Below, one piece after another: positions 34,965 to 42,715 of a stretch of 64,000 nt of DNA. The translations under genes and the position numbers were made by a program. This DNA is from Nicoliella lavandulae (lineage in GTDB: Bacteria; Bacillota; Bacilli; Lactobacillales; Lactobacillaceae), in the NCBI RefSeq assembly GCF_037546185.1, contig NZ_JAWMWH010000003.1, positions 1 to 64,000 on the forward strand, read 5' to 3'. Position 1 is the stretch's first letter. Each line of letters begins with the position of its first letter. The notes beneath the pieces are model-generated. The model did not search any database. It had not been told where the DNA came from and saw only the letters and a list, made by a program, of their open reading frames with translations.

Positions 34965-34994
34965 AAAAAGAGATGCTAAATTGCATCTCTTTTT
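34965..34994. terminator. Bidirectional intrinsic terminator
   Basis: AAAAAGAGATGC (34965-34976) and GCATCTCTTTTT (34983-34994) form a perfect 12-bp stem between the convergent LepA-like and alcohol dehydrogenase genes. Confidence 0.85.
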
Positions 34995-35008
34995 GATTAC
35001 ATATTTAA

Positions 35009-36046
35009 TTAGTCAGTAGTAACAACTGATTTAATTGCTTCACGGTTAGCCATTGCCTTGTAAGCATCATCGATATCATCAAGGTTAAAGCTCTTAGTAA
35101 AGACCTTACCAGGGTTAATTTCTGCATTTAACACTGCTTGTAATAAAATTTCTTTATCATAAGTAGTAACAGAAGCAATTCCACCTGATAGTGAGATGTT
35201 CTTTCTAAATGCTAATGGGAAATCAACATTTCCGTGAGGAAGACCAACCCGACCAACATGAGCACCAGGACGAGCAACTTGTAATGCGGTGTTAGTAGAT
35301 AATTCACTACCAACACATTCAAGGACCGCATCAGCACCAGCACCGTTAGTTAATTCCATTACTTTAGCAACTGCTTCATCACCACGTTCAGCAATGACGT
35401 CCGTAGCCCCAAATTCCTTAGCTAATGCTTGACGATCTGCGTGTCGACTCATCGCAATAATGCGCTTAGCACCTAATAATTGAGCTGAGATCACACCACA
35501 AAGACCAACGGCACCATCACCAACAACTACAACCGTATCACCAGTTTGAACGTTAGCAGTTTTAGCAGCGTGGAATCCAGTTGCCATCACATCTGATAAC
35601 GCTAAGAATGAGTTTAACATTCCTTGACTGTAATCAGCAGGCTTGCCAGGCACCTTAACTAATGCCCAGTTAGCATGTTGGTAACGAACGTATTCGGATT
35701 GGTAACCATGGCTAATGTTATCAGTATGGTTTTGACAATTACCATCAAAGCCAGCTCGACAAGCAGCACAGTGTCCACATCCATGCGTAAATGGAGCAAT
35801 TACGAAATCACCTGGCTTAACACTAGTAATATCGCTACCAACTGATTCTACAATTCCGATGGCTTCATGACCACCATTCAATGAATTAGGTTCTTTTTTA
35901 TCTAACCCACGGTATGCCCATAAATCGGATCCACATACACAAGCTTGGACAACGTGTAAAATCACATCGTCGGCTTTTTCAATTTCTGGTTTAGCAACAT
36001 CTTTAATTTCAACTTTACCAGCTTTTACAAATCGTGTTTCTTTCAT
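35009..36046 (-). CDS. Zinc-dependent alcohol dehydrogenase family protein
   Basis: A 345-residue medium-chain dehydrogenase. Catalytic zinc ligands are in CVCGSD (near residue 38) and GGHEAIG. The structural zinc lobe has four cysteines (CGHCAACRAGFDGNC). The Rossmann motif VVVVGDGAVGLCG is near residue 172. The family oxidises alcohols or reduces aldehydes and polyols with NAD(P). The length is normal. It is a single gene with its own terminator, near a MerR/aldo-keto reductase operon. The substrate cannot be read from the sequence. Confidence 0.88.
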   Translation of the reverse strand: MKETRFVKAGKVEIKDVAKPEIEKADDVILHVVQACVCGSDLWAYRGLDKKEPNSLNGGHEAIGIVESVGSDITSVKPGDFVIAPFTHGCGHCAACRAGFDGNCQNHTDNISHGYQSEYVRYQHANWALVKVPGKPADYSQGMLNSFLALSDVMATGFHAAKTANVQTGDTVVVVGDGAVGLCGVISAQLLGAKRIIAMSRHADRQALAKEFGATDVIAERGDEAVAKVMELTNGAGADAVLECVGSELSTNTALQVARPGAHVGRVGLPHGNVDFPLAFRKNISLSGGIASVTTYDKEILLQAVLNAEINPGKVFTKSFNLDDIDDAYKAMANREAIKSVVTTD

Positions 36047-36133
36047 TATTTAGCACTCCTTTAATATTGATCATTAACATTTTTAACAGACCATATCATA
36101 AAAGTTATTCTCGTTAGTGTCAAAGATAACGCC

Positions 36134-36400
36134 TTAACAAATCCCCTTATAGCGCGCTATAAGGTTATCAATCGTTGCCAATATGTTAGTATCTTGAACT
36201 AATTTTCGATAATTTTTTAGCGCCATTTTAACAAACGTAAAGTCGGTGCCGAGTGGATTTAAACTGTGATGATTTAATACCTGTTCACTAAGTCCATCTA
36301 ATTCACTGCGTCCCCTTTGATTATCAGATTGCAATGTATCTTTAAAACTAAGGAACGCATTACTTAATACGGTTGCCTCTTCATTAGTAAAATTATGCAT
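36134..36400 (-). CDS. Small protein of unknown function in the MerR/AKR operon
   Basis: An 88-residue helical, soluble protein with no recognised motif (TNEEATVLSNAFLSFKDTLQ at the start). The ATG at 36400 is chosen because GGGGGTG lies 9 nt upstream; 36418 is the alternative. It follows the aldo-keto reductase gene within 25 nt, so it is probably the last gene of that operon. Its 3' end contains a perfect 20-bp palindrome (36145-36164). The function is unknown. Confidence 0.55.
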   Translation of the reverse strand: MHNFTNEEATVLSNAFLSFKDTLQSDNQRGRSELDGLSEQVLNHHSLNPLGTDFTFVKMALKNYRKLVQDTNILATIDNLIARYKGIC

Positions 36401-36421
36401 ATTAAACCGCACCCCCATTCA

Positions 36422-37279
36422 TTACTTAGAACGTTGTGCCATCCACTTAATTCGGTCTGGATCATCATGATCAAAGAATTGACTTTGGTTTTGATCCAAA
36501 GCAGCTATTTGTTGCATGTCTTCATCGGTTAACGCAAAGTCAAATACATCTATATTTTCTTGCATCCGATCCGTTCTAACCGACTTAGCAATTGGGATAA
36601 TGTTTCGTTGTAATAACCAGCGAATGATTACTTGAGCAATTGACTTATGATATTTATCACCAATTGATTGTAAAACATCATTTTTGAATAAGTTATTCCG
36701 ACCTTCAGCAAATGGTGCCCATGCTTCCACTTGAATTCCATAGTCTTGTAAGTAGGCTACGCGTTCCTTATTTTGATAAAATGGATTAACTTCAATTTGA
36801 TTTAACATCGGTTTGATATTACTAAATTCAGCTAAATTAGTAATTTGTGCAATGCTAAAGTTCGATACCCCAATTGCCTTTAATTTACCATCTTGATAAG
36901 CGGTTTCCATTGCGCGCCATGCACCAAAAACATCGTTATATGGTTGGTGAATTAATAATAAATCTAGATAATCTAATTTAAGTCTAGATAATGAATCATC
37001 AATCCCTTGTGCTGCTCGATCTGCATTAACATCTGGTACCCATAGCTTAGTTGTAATGAATAGTTCATCCCGGGTAACTAAACCTTGATCAATTGCATCT
37101 TGAATTCCTAAGCCGACTTCAACTTCATTACCGTAAATAGCTGCTGTATCAATTAAACGATACCCCGCTTTAATTGCATTAATAACAGCTTCCCTAGTTG
37201 CGTTGGCTTCAGTAATTTGAAATACTCCAAATCCCAATGCTGGAATTTTAACTTGATTGTTTAGTGTTTTATCATTCAT
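36422..37279 (-). CDS. Aldo/keto reductase (first copy)
   Basis: A 285-residue NADPH-dependent carbonyl reductase. The AKR tetrad is visible: Asp and Tyr in DTAAIYGNE, Lys in TTKLW, His in LLLIHQPY. GVSNFS and the C-terminal cofactor region (IPIAKSVRTDRMQENIDVFD) follow. Its ATG overlaps the stop of the MerR gene by 4 nt, so the two are coupled and MerR probably activates the operon in response to aldehydes. It is paralogous to the reductase at 47313. Confidence 0.9.
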   Translation of the reverse strand: MNDKTLNNQVKIPALGFGVFQITEANATREAVINAIKAGYRLIDTAAIYGNEVEVGLGIQDAIDQGLVTRDELFITTKLWVPDVNADRAAQGIDDSLSRLKLDYLDLLLIHQPYNDVFGAWRAMETAYQDGKLKAIGVSNFSIAQITNLAEFSNIKPMLNQIEVNPFYQNKERVAYLQDYGIQVEAWAPFAEGRNNLFKNDVLQSIGDKYHKSIAQVIIRWLLQRNIIPIAKSVRTDRMQENIDVFDFALTDEDMQQIAALDQNQSQFFDHDDPDRIKWMAQRSK

Positions 37280-37674
37280 CTTATGTCCTCCTTGGATTCA
37301 TAGGCTAACTTTTCATTTTCATAGGTTAGCAAAGTAGTGTCAAAATGGTTAATCTTATATGATAAATAATTAACTGTTTTACGACGTTCATTTAAGTCTT
37401 TTAATAGGGCATCCCGTTGTTCGATTAACATTTGTTTTCGTTTTTCTTTATCACTATGTTCATCATACAAGTGAATAAACTTAACTAATGAATCTACTGA
37501 CATCCCTGCATTTCGTAAGGCGCGAATATAGAAAATCCAATTGATATCATATTTAGAATAGTCACGATATCCATTTACATCTCGTTTAATTGGTTTTAAT
37601 AATCCGACTCGTTCCCAATAGCGCAACGTGTCTTTAGAAATCCCTAATTTTTTACTAACTTGATTAATATTCAA
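37276..37674 (-). CDS. MerR family regulator of the first aldo-keto reductase operon
   Basis: A 132-residue MerR protein. The N-terminal helix-turn-helix reads INQVSKKLGISKDTLRYWER, the second wing includes RDYSKYDINWIFYIRALRNA, and a coiled coil covers residues 70-120. It has no metal-binding cysteines, as in aldehyde-responsive AdhR-like members. A TTG at 37674 is the start, with GAAGGTGA upstream. It is the first gene of an operon with the aldo-keto reductase and a small unknown protein. A MerR promoter lies directly upstream. Confidence 0.85.
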   Translation of the reverse strand: MNINQVSKKLGISKDTLRYWERVGLLKPIKRDVNGYRDYSKYDINWIFYIRALRNAGMSVDSLVKFIHLYDEHSDKEKRKQMLIEQRDALLKDLNERRKTVNYLSYKINHFDTTLLTYENEKLAYESKEDIR

Positions 37675-37701
37675 TTCAATATCACCTTCTATGCGTATCT
37701 A

Positions 37702-37732
37702 ATGATAAACCTTCGAGTGCACACCAAGGCAA
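37702..37732 (-). promoter_or_regulatory. MerR-type promoter and operator of the first AKR operon
   Basis: On the minus strand TTGCCT (37732-37727), a 19-bp spacer and TATCAT (37707-37702). The near-palindrome CCTTGGTGTGCACTCGAAGG (37729-37710, 8 of 10 pairs) covers the spacer. Confidence 0.7.
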
Positions 37733-37793
37733 GCAGAATGTTCATAAAATATGTTAAAATATCATTAATGTTTATATAAAGGAGATGGTAGAA

Positions 37794-38384
37794 ATGGATA
37801 TTTTTACTTATGTTATGTTTGCTGTACCCTTTTTAATTTTGTTATTTGTAGTTGTATGTGCTATTTTAGCCATGAGAAAACAACGAAAAATTAATGCTGA
37901 AAGATTAAAATACATACAATCGATTCAACCAGCGGACGCAGTTCAATCCTCATATTTAAATATCAATGAAGATGATGTTAACGCCTATTTAGGAGGAGCT
38001 GGTGAACACCCGGTTAACGTTATGTCAGTTGATCGTAATCACGTTATTACGTTCCCAGAATCAGCATATCCCAATAAAGGATACTATTTAATCGATATTA
38101 AGTTTACCCCCATGCATCGCAAGGACTTTCAGGCCACGACTCAAAATTACTCCGTGCAAAGTAATAATAATCAACTTGGTGTAAATAGTGGTCCATCATT
38201 TGGGACTGTTTCGGGGCAATCTAGACAAGTTGAAGTGCCGACTGATGCGTTACTAACGTTAACTACGAAGGATTTAAAGGATTCATTTACCATCAAGGCA
38301 ACCAAGGAGCGCACAAGTGATGTGCAAAGGCTACAACAATACTTCTTATTAAATGCTATCCAACTAAAGCAACTGGGGATTTAA
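37794..38384 (+). CDS. Membrane-anchored protein of unknown function
   Basis: A 196-residue protein with one N-terminal transmembrane helix (about residues 7-30), a basic stop-transfer segment (MRKQRKINAERLKYI) and a soluble strand-rich domain. There is no known motif; the domain may resemble PH-like or fibre domains. The ATG at 37794 is used because AAAGGAG lies 9 nt upstream. Its stop overlaps the ATG of the next small ORF by one base region (TTAAATG), so they are translated together. The function is unknown. Confidence 0.6.
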   Translation: MDIFTYVMFAVPFLILLFVVVCAILAMRKQRKINAERLKYIQSIQPADAVQSSYLNINEDDVNAYLGGAGEHPVNVMSVDRNHVITFPESAYPNKGYYLIDIKFTPMHRKDFQATTQNYSVQSNNNQLGVNSGPSFGTVSGQSRQVEVPTDALLTLTTKDLKDSFTIKATKERTSDVQRLQQYFLLNAIQLKQLGI

Positions 38385-38582
38385 ATGAAACTACAACTAA
38401 AAATGCCAGTAGAATTAGCTAATCAGATTAATTTAAACATTAGCGAATCGCAAGGGGCATTAAATCATGAAAAGATGATTAGTATTATTACTGAAGATGA
38501 AGACCATGCCAACGACATTGCATGTGATATATTGCCAGAACTGATGACAATTAGCCCTACTGCTCCTATGATAATAATATAG
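38385..38582 (+). CDS. Small protein, probably truncated by the IS
   Basis: A 65-residue product with a segment that looks like part of a soluble domain (NHEKMISIITEDEDHANDIA). It starts immediately after the previous stop, so it is coupled to it. The last codons run into the left end of the IS3-family element (38569), so the original C terminus was probably lost. There is no downstream continuation after the IS. Function unknown. Confidence 0.45.
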   Translation: MKLQLKMPVELANQINLNISESQGALNHEKMISIITEDEDHANDIACDILPELMTISPTAPMIII

Positions 38583-38637
38583 ACCATTTTTATGTCGTAC
38601 CCTTTCGGGTATAATTATTATTAAAGGAGTTTTTATT

Positions 38638-38898
38638 ATGCCAAAATCATATTCTAAAGAATTAAGAGATTCAATTATTGCACTAGCAAAACAAGGACGT
38701 AGTATCAGTTCACTTGCTAAGGATTATAATATTTCTACTAATACAATCAATCGTTGGATCAAGCAAGCCAAGACGATTAATGTTGATGGTAAAAGTATTT
38801 CATATGAAAAATATATTCAAATGGAAAATAAGTTAGCTGAGACTCAAGAGGAACTTGAAATTTTAAAACGAGCCGCGGTGTTACTTGGCAAGCGCTAA
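38638..38898 (+). CDS. IS3-family transposase OrfA (second element)
   Basis: An 86-residue DNA-binding subunit with a helix-turn-helix (SISSLAKDYNISTNTINRWI) and a coiled-coil end (ENKLAETQEELEILKRAAVL). AAAGGAG precedes the ATG at 38638. The heptamer TTTAAAA at 38862-38868 in the zero frame fits a -1 slippery site leading to OrfB. The sequence is intact. Confidence 0.85.
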   Translation: MPKSYSKELRDSIIALAKQGRSISSLAKDYNISTNTINRWIKQAKTINVDGKSISYEKYIQMENKLAETQEELEILKRAAVLLGKR

Positions 38899-39710
38899 CA
38901 ATTAATGAAGCCTTAGGCTTCATTAAAGATAGTTTGGAACATGGACACCGCTTAGCAACCATTTTAAGAGCTTTTAAAATGCCTAAGAGTACCTATTATT
39001 ATTGGACTAATCATCAACCAACAAAACGTGATCATCATAATCTAATTTTAAAACGAGAAATTTTAGTTGCCTGGCAACAAAGCCGTTATGTTTATGGGTA
39101 TCCCAGAATTCATCAAGTCCTCTTAAATAAAGGATTACAGGTCAGCTCTAGAACCGTCTGGAAGCTAATGCATTCCATGAAAATTCATTCAGTAATGAAC
39201 AAAAAATATCGCAAACCAACCACCCATAATGATTATGAACAACGTGCTAACTTAGTCCGTCAGGACTGGCGTTCTGCTTGGTGTGCTGACATTACCTATA
39301 TTCCACTAACGAATCACAAGTGGGTTTATTTAGCCAGTGTCTATAATCCTAATAACCATAAGGTTATTGCCCATCAGGTTTGTAATGAAATGACTGCAGA
39401 ATTAGTAACTAATACCATGCTTAAAGCGGTGAAAAAGACTAGCAAACCTATGTTTTTACACAGTGATATGGGAAGTCAATATACCAGTGATTTATTTGAA
39501 AAGTTATTAAACAAACTTAATATCAAGCATTCATATTCATTGAAAGGCCATCCATACGACAATACTTACATTGAAAACTTTCATTCAATGCTAAAACGTG
39601 AATTAGTATTTCAAACAAAGTTTGAAAGCATAGAAGAGGCAATTGCAGGTATTGATTGGTACGTAAGATGGTATAACAATGAAAGAATTAGCTTGGTCAA
39701 AACTACATAA
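38868..39710 (+). CDS. IS3-family transposase OrfB (DDE integrase domain)
   Basis: The -1 frame is open from the slippery heptamer to 39710, about 280 residues. A HTH_21 region (YVYGYPRIHQVLL) precedes the rve core with D (WCADITYIPL), D (LHSDMGSQYTS) and E (NTYIENFHSMLKREL). The frame ends at ERISLVKTT. In the next frame SKLHKISPSY continues to a stop near the IS end, the expected IS3 C terminus. A one-base shift before the last ten codons is likely, and the remnant copy has the same length there. The first ORF-like start is a TTG at 38934. Confidence 0.8.
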   Translation, partial: TSRGVTWQALTINEALGFIKDSLEHGHRLATILRAFKMPKSTYYYWTNHQPTKRDHHNLILKREILVAWQQSRYVYGYPRIHQVLLNKGLQVSSRTVWKLMHSMKIHSVMNKKYRKPTTHNDYEQRANLVRQDWRSAWCADITYIPLTNHKWVYLASVYNPNNHKVIAHQVCNEMTAELVTNTMLKAVKKTSKPMFLHSDMGSQYTSDLFEKLLNKLNIKHSYSLKGHPYDNTYIENFHSMLKRELVFQTKFESIEEAIAGIDWYVRWYNNERISLVKTT

Positions 39711-39768
39711 AATCAGTCCAAGTTATTGACATAGGAGCATTAATTACATATAAAGGTAGGTTTATATT

Positions 39769-40317
39769 ATGAAATATTGTGTCAAATGTGGTAAACAAAT
39801 CCCTGATTCTGCTAAATTCTGTACTTACTGTGGTGCTGAGCAAAATGGATCGACAGCCCAAAATGTTACTATCAATAACTATGGAACTAACAACGGTAGT
39901 AAAGAAGTCATCGGCTCTTCCAATCCAGTTAACATGGTACAAGCATTTAAGTTATTCTGGGGAAGGTATGCTGACTTTGGTGGAACTAGTAGCCGTAGTG
40001 AATACTGGTACTGGATTTTATGGCAAACCATAGTTACTATTATTGCATTAGTATTTGTTTTGCCAACTGTTAGTTCTGAAAACGGGGGTAGTGCATTTTC
40101 TGGTATTATAACTATTTTAACGATTGCGATAATAATTTGGTATGTTGCTAGTATCATTCCAACATTTGCTATAACGGCACGTAGATTAAGAGATATGGGT
40201 TCTAGCACAACTGCAATTATTTTGTTGTTAATTGGGGAATGTATTCCTTTTTTAAACTTTTTTATTGAAATTGCAGTGTTTATTATGACTTTGATGCCAA
40301 GTGTTAAACAAAATTAA
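39769..40317 (+). CDS. Zinc-ribbon DUF805 membrane protein
   Basis: A 182-residue protein. The N-terminal zinc ribbon (CVKCGKQIPDSAKFCTYCGA) is followed by a polar linker and a DUF805 domain. FWGRYADFGGTSSRSEYWYW and the ITARRLRDMG motif are typical of DUF805, with about four membrane helices. Such fusions are common in lactobacilli and have no known function. The ATG at 39769 has AAAGGTAGG upstream. It lies next to the IS but is intact. The hairpin at 40350 probably ends it. Confidence 0.8.
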   Translation: MKYCVKCGKQIPDSAKFCTYCGAEQNGSTAQNVTINNYGTNNGSKEVIGSSNPVNMVQAFKLFWGRYADFGGTSSRSEYWYWILWQTIVTIIALVFVLPTVSSENGGSAFSGIITILTIAIIIWYVASIIPTFAITARRLRDMGSSTTAIILLLIGECIPFLNFFIEIAVFIMTLMPSVKQN

Positions 40318-40349
40318 GAAAAGACTACTCACGATTAAGTATGTAGCTA

Positions 40350-40390
40350 CACTGCATCCCTAAGTTTTTACAACTTAGGGGTGTTTTTGT
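40350..40390 (+). terminator. Hairpin resembling the left end of the IS at 30181
   Basis: CCCTAAGTT (40358-40366) pairs with AACTTAGGG (40372-40380), followed by GTG and T5. The context CACTGCATCCC and GGGGTGTTTTTGT matches the IS left end (CACTGCACCCC and GGGGTGTTTTTTTGT). It may be a solo IS end that now serves as terminator of the DUF805 gene. Confidence 0.6.
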
Positions 40391-40488
40391 ATTGATAAAT
40401 TAAAGATGGTATACCAATATTTTTCGGTAAGTGTAACAGCTGCACCGATAGTGGCGATGCCTTTAACAATCGAATTTAACTTTATCAT
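40375..40488 (-). CDS. Small ORF (37 residues), possibly truncated
   Basis: On the minus strand AAAGGAGAATCTAAATT precedes an ATG at 40488. The frame reads MIKLNSIVKGIATIGAAVTL and more, with a Gly/Ala-rich middle like small membrane peptides, and stops inside the IS-end-like hairpin. That suggests its original 3' end was replaced. The good ribosome-binding site argues that it was a gene. The product is unknown. Confidence 0.35.
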   Translation of the reverse strand: MIKLNSIVKGIATIGAAVTLTEKYWYTIFNLSIQKHP

Positions 40489-40593
40489 AATTTAGATTCT
40501 CCTTTTATGTAATAATAACGGTTTAAAAATAAACCATTTCTTCTTAAGATAATCTTAACATACCTATGTACTATAATAATACTTAATCGGCAT

Positions 40594-40770
40594 TAAAAAA
40601 GCGGCTAACCAGTAAATGGCTAGTCGCTTTGTAGTCCTGCGTTTGCGGGAAATTATCCAATGATCAGGTTCAATACCCTTACATAGTTGGATCACTCTTG
40701 CGTGTGCAAGATCTTTGAAAATGGATAACTCAATCATATCAAATTCATCCCCAAACACAAGGAAAAACGG
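40594..40770 (-). ncRNA. Candidate structured small RNA, 6S-like
   Basis: On the minus strand a long closing stem pairs UCCU-u-GUGUUUG-GGGA (from about 40764) with UCCC-g-CAAACGC-AGGA (to about 40635). Next comes an asymmetric open region, then UUAUCCA with UGGAUAA, then an inner arm with CUUGC-ACAC-GCAAG. The RNA ends in a strong terminator (GCGACTAGCC and GGTTAGCCGC, then six T at 40600-40595). A roughly 175-nt rod with a central bubble resembles 6S RNA. The identity is inferred from shape only. No protein gene follows closely. Confidence 0.4.
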
Positions 40771-40881
40771 AAATATTTAAGTTTTATTAGCATTCAATCG
40801 GATATCTTAGACACCATCTTATATCCATTATATAATTAAGTTGCGATAGAGAGATACATATATTGATCAAAGGGATGTTCA

Positions 40882-41511
40882 TTAGTTGAGCATCCCTTTC
40901 TTTGTTGATAAGTACTTTGAAATCGTCTTCACAGCTTCCCTAATGCCTGCTACTTCATCACTAAGATTCATACTCTTACCATGATCATCAGCAACTTGAG
41001 CTGGATTAGAAGGAACGTGAATAAACCCGGCAATCACGTTTAAGTTCTTTTTACTTATATAGTATAAGGATTCATACATTATATGATTGCAGACAAACGT
41101 CCCTGCAGTTGTTGATACCCGACTTTTTATACCCATATTATTAATCCTTTGCGCAATTTGTTTTACTGGTAGGCTGCTGAAATAAGCATTTTCACCGTCT
41201 TTATGAATTGATTCGCTTTCTGGTGCGAACCCATCATTATCCGCAATTCTAGCATCATCCATATTAATTGCTACTAGTTCGGGTGTTATTGCATCTCGTC
41301 CACCAGCTTGACCAATACTTAAGACAGCATTCGGTTGATATTTTTTAATTGCTTCAACAATCTTATTAGAACTTTGTTTAAACGAGGTTGGAACCGGTAC
41401 CTTGATAATGTCAAAGTCACTAATTCTATCCGGCAGTGCATTTAAAACTTCTAATGAGGGATTAACGTCATAATTGTCAAATGGAGAAAAGCCAGTAATT
41501 AATATTTTCAT
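40882..41511 (-). CDS. pcp: Pyrrolidone-carboxylate peptidase
   Basis: A 209-residue cysteine peptidase (C15) that removes N-terminal pyroglutamate from peptides in the cytosol. ILITGFSPFDNYDVNPS at the start, the glutamate region PELVAINMDDARIADNDG, catalytic cysteine in TFVCNHIMYE and the histidine in GFIHVPSNP are all present. The length is normal. The ATG at 41511 has AGGAG 9 nt upstream; the TTG at 41520 overlaps that site. It is a single gene; a stem with AAAGGGATG at 40869-40899 overlaps its 3' end. Confidence 0.92.
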   Translation of the reverse strand: MKILITGFSPFDNYDVNPSLEVLNALPDRISDFDIIKVPVPTSFKQSSNKIVEAIKKYQPNAVLSIGQAGGRDAITPELVAINMDDARIADNDGFAPESESIHKDGENAYFSSLPVKQIAQRINNMGIKSRVSTTAGTFVCNHIMYESLYYISKKNLNVIAGFIHVPSNPAQVADDHGKSMNLSDEVAGIREAVKTISKYLSTKKGMLN

Positions 41512-41761
41512 CCAAACCAACTCCTAAAAAATTATATTAATAGTTAATTCTATTATCGATCAACTTTATAAATAAAGTAACGAATATTAACTATGATTGT
41601 ATTCTCTATAAAAGTGATCAGCAAACATCCCCTTCTTATACTTTTATAAATTGGTTAACGTTTAAATTAAATATATCTAAAATCAATATATAATTAAATT
41701 TGATATTCCAAATTTTTATAATATAATTTAACTATATCTTAATTTAAAGGAGTTCTTAGCT

Positions 41762-42598
41762 ATGAAAAAAACAATCTTATATTTAGCCACGCTAGCCGCA
41801 CTAACTAGCGGTGGCGTTGCAGTATTTAGTAATATAAGTAATAATGAATTTGGAACTATCACTGCCCATGCCGGTAGTGGTTCTTGGCTTCTTTTGCATC
41901 CATTAGATTCAGAAACAGCTAAATATATTCAACCTGATTCAATTGAGGGAGCTGTCCTAACTGATGCTGGCCAGGCACTTTATAACGATGGCCATGATTC
42001 TAGTGATAAGATGATATTTTCAACCGCTCCGTACATAAGGGACTCCAGCCAGGTTGATGACAATGACTTAAACACTGAAGATTGGGTCGGTCAAATTGAT
42101 ACCATTACATTTACCCCTAAAGATAATTCAGTGCAACCAATTACTGTCACAATTGTAAGTATAATGGCAAAAGATGAAGTTACTAGACAAGCTAGCAATT
42201 TTCCAGAATATATTTCTCAGCTTTCAAGTTATTATAGTCAACCCCATGAATTACTGGCTGAAGATGAAAGAGTAATGAGAGAAGCTCGTAGTCTGGAATT
42301 AGCTGGCATCATTCCAACTGATAGCCGAATTCAATCAACCCTTAATGCAATGGATAATAGTGAATCAGCAACCAGTAATACCACAAGTAATAATAATCAA
42401 ACCAATAGTAAAGCCACTAATCAGAGCAACTCAAACCCAGCAAATAAAAATATTCAAAAGCTACAGGCTAATCTTAAACGTGCTGCTAAAAATTTAAAAA
42501 ATAGCCAGCATAAATCAAAACACGCTAAACAAGTAGCTAAGCAAAAATATAATAAGATCAAAAAAGCATTAAAAAGTGCTAAGCAAAATTTAAAATAA
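41762..42598 (+). CDS. Secreted protein with basic C-terminal tail
   Basis: A 278-residue exported protein. The signal peptide (MKKTILYLATLAALTSGGVA, cleavage near AHA at residue 37) is followed by an acidic N-terminal domain (to about residue 190), an Asn/Ser/Thr linker and a strongly basic tail (KRAAKNLKNSQHKSKHAKQV) that could hold it to the cell wall. An AAAGGAG lies upstream of the ATG. It has its own terminator. I recognise no family. Confidence 0.65.
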   Translation: MKKTILYLATLAALTSGGVAVFSNISNNEFGTITAHAGSGSWLLLHPLDSETAKYIQPDSIEGAVLTDAGQALYNDGHDSSDKMIFSTAPYIRDSSQVDDNDLNTEDWVGQIDTITFTPKDNSVQPITVTIVSIMAKDEVTRQASNFPEYISQLSSYYSQPHELLAEDERVMREARSLELAGIIPTDSRIQSTLNAMDNSESATSNTTSNNNQTNSKATNQSNSNPANKNIQKLQANLKRAAKNLKNSQHKSKHAKQVAKQKYNKIKKALKSAKQNLK

Positions 42599-42622
42599 TT
42601 TGAAAATAATAAATAACTATAT

Positions 42623-42656
42623 AAGGGACATTCCTAATAATTTAGGAATGTCCCTT
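42623..42656 (+). terminator. Intrinsic terminator
   Basis: AAGGGACATTCCTAA (42623-42637) pairs with TTAGGAATGTCCCTT (42642-42656), followed by T. It ends the secreted protein gene. Confidence 0.85.
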
Positions 42657-42715
42657 TAGTTTGCTTTAATATTCTATTATTAATCATATAATTTATAATA
42701 TGTTATAAATTATAA

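Larger units (their letters stand above)
38569..39731 (+). mobile_element. IS3-family insertion sequence (second type)
   Basis: A 1,163-bp element with long imperfect terminal repeats. CTATG-x2-AATAA...TTTTATGT at the left (from 38566) matches the complement of the right end (to 39734) at 23 of 32 positions. This sets the TG...CA ends at 38569 and 39731. It encodes OrfA and a frameshifted OrfB. A decayed copy lies at 22561-22850. No clear target duplication is seen. Confidence 0.8.
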
